Source: Candidatus Borkfalkia stercoripullorum (lineage in GTDB: Bacteria; Bacillota; Clostridia; Christensenellales; Borkfalkiaceae). Taken from it: a stretch of DNA of 62,339 bases. Numbering within the stretch: position 1 is the first letter of the stretch; every line of letters begins with the position of its first letter. Location: NCBI GenBank assembly GCA_019119395.1, contig DWXC01000023.1:1-62339 (forward strand), given 5' to 3'. The translations under genes were made by a program, and so were the position numbers. The notes below the pieces were generated by a model. It was not told where the DNA came from, ran no database searches, and saw only the letters and a list, made by a program, of their open reading frames with translations. Shown one piece after another: positions 62,079 to 62,339 of this stretch.

Positions 62079-62339
62079 GAAAAAGCAAAAAAGATACTTT
62101 TTGCTTTTTCACTCAATTTGCCAATGCTTTGGCTTACGCAGGAAAGGTGAATGCGGCGCGCATGATACGGCGTGCCCTTAAAAGCGCGCCGCAGAGGGCA
62201 GCGCCCTAAACTCACGGAAATAAGTTTTATCGGCTTAAAACTTATTTCGTGAAAACGAATATTTATTCGCGCAAGGAAAACCGCGCTTTTCCGCAGCGCA
62301 CCCCTGTTTGGCAATCCTTTGCCTTACGGAAAGGGTGAA
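62079..62339. repeat. Hairpins and imperfect direct repeat at right edge
   Basis: No gene is supported here. A perfect 13-bp hairpin (62079-62091/62098-62110, loop 6), a second 13-bp hairpin (62217-62229/62236-62248, loop 6), and an imperfect direct repeat: about 35 nt at 62117-62151 (TTTGCCAATGCTTTGGCTTA...) recurs at 62307-62339 (TTTGGCAATCCTTTGCCTTA...). The unit may continue beyond the window. Confidence 0.6.

Overview
The window looks like a chromosomal segment of a fairly GC-rich, spore-forming-lineage Clostridia (Bacillota). The evidence is SpoIVA, SpoVAD and a SpoVAE-type protein, the Firmicutes-style blocks der-plsY and lspA-rluD-pyrR, MgtA under an M-box riboswitch, and AAGGAGG-type ribosome binding sites with TTGACA/TATAAT promoters. 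A gut Clostridia relative (for example Christensenellales) is a guess. No plasmid, phage or integrase genes and no CRISPR array were seen.

Layout. 1-4.1 kb: a six-tRNA operon, a phosphodiesterase-rdgB pair, an ABC exporter and tRNA-Leu. 4.1-9.8 kb: an extremely cysteine-rich 101-residue protein, GNAT/MFS genes, ferritin divergent from a TetR regulator, and a glycosyltransferase with a small membrane protein. 9.8-12 kb: an aldo/keto reductase-ECF S component-DUF1893 operon. 12.0-32.6 kb: one tightly packed ten-gene minus-strand operon, the most unusual part of the window. 32.7-44 kb: GH51 arabinofuranosidase, spoVAD-spoVAE, a Mg2+ P-type ATPase with M-box and a short leader ORF, and a heterodimeric ABC exporter. 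44-54 kb: a SIMPL lipoprotein, then spoIVA, plsY, der, pyrR, rluD, lspA, a coiled-coil protein, pncB and lgt. 54-62 kb: MazF/EndoA, an AraC regulator, a quinone oxidoreductase, NnrDE, RecX, IlvE and an IMPACT-family protein, with hairpins and an imperfect direct repeat at the right edge.

The ten-gene operon (about 32511 down to 12078) reads: Hsp70-like ATPase, SNF2-type ATPase with a cysteine-rich tail, a zinc-cluster protein, a membrane protein with five MBG-like beta repeats, a zinc-ribbon protein, a coiled-coil protein, an HExxH putative metallopeptidase, a 1505-residue UPF1-like helicase with a degenerate nuclease-fold tail, a helical protein, and a Vps4/katanin-like AAA ATPase. Gaps are 3 to 24 nt, two junctions overlap by 4 nt, and a consensus promoter lies just upstream. 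It combines a chaperone, two nucleic-acid motors, a possible protease, a surface-exposed membrane protein and a Vps4-like remodeller. I know of no named system with this composition. A defence, stress or membrane-remodelling role is inference only.

Most genes have a visible sigma-A-like promoter and many transcription units end in clear intrinsic terminators. Large plus-strand reading frames opposite the minus-strand genes are shadows and are left out.
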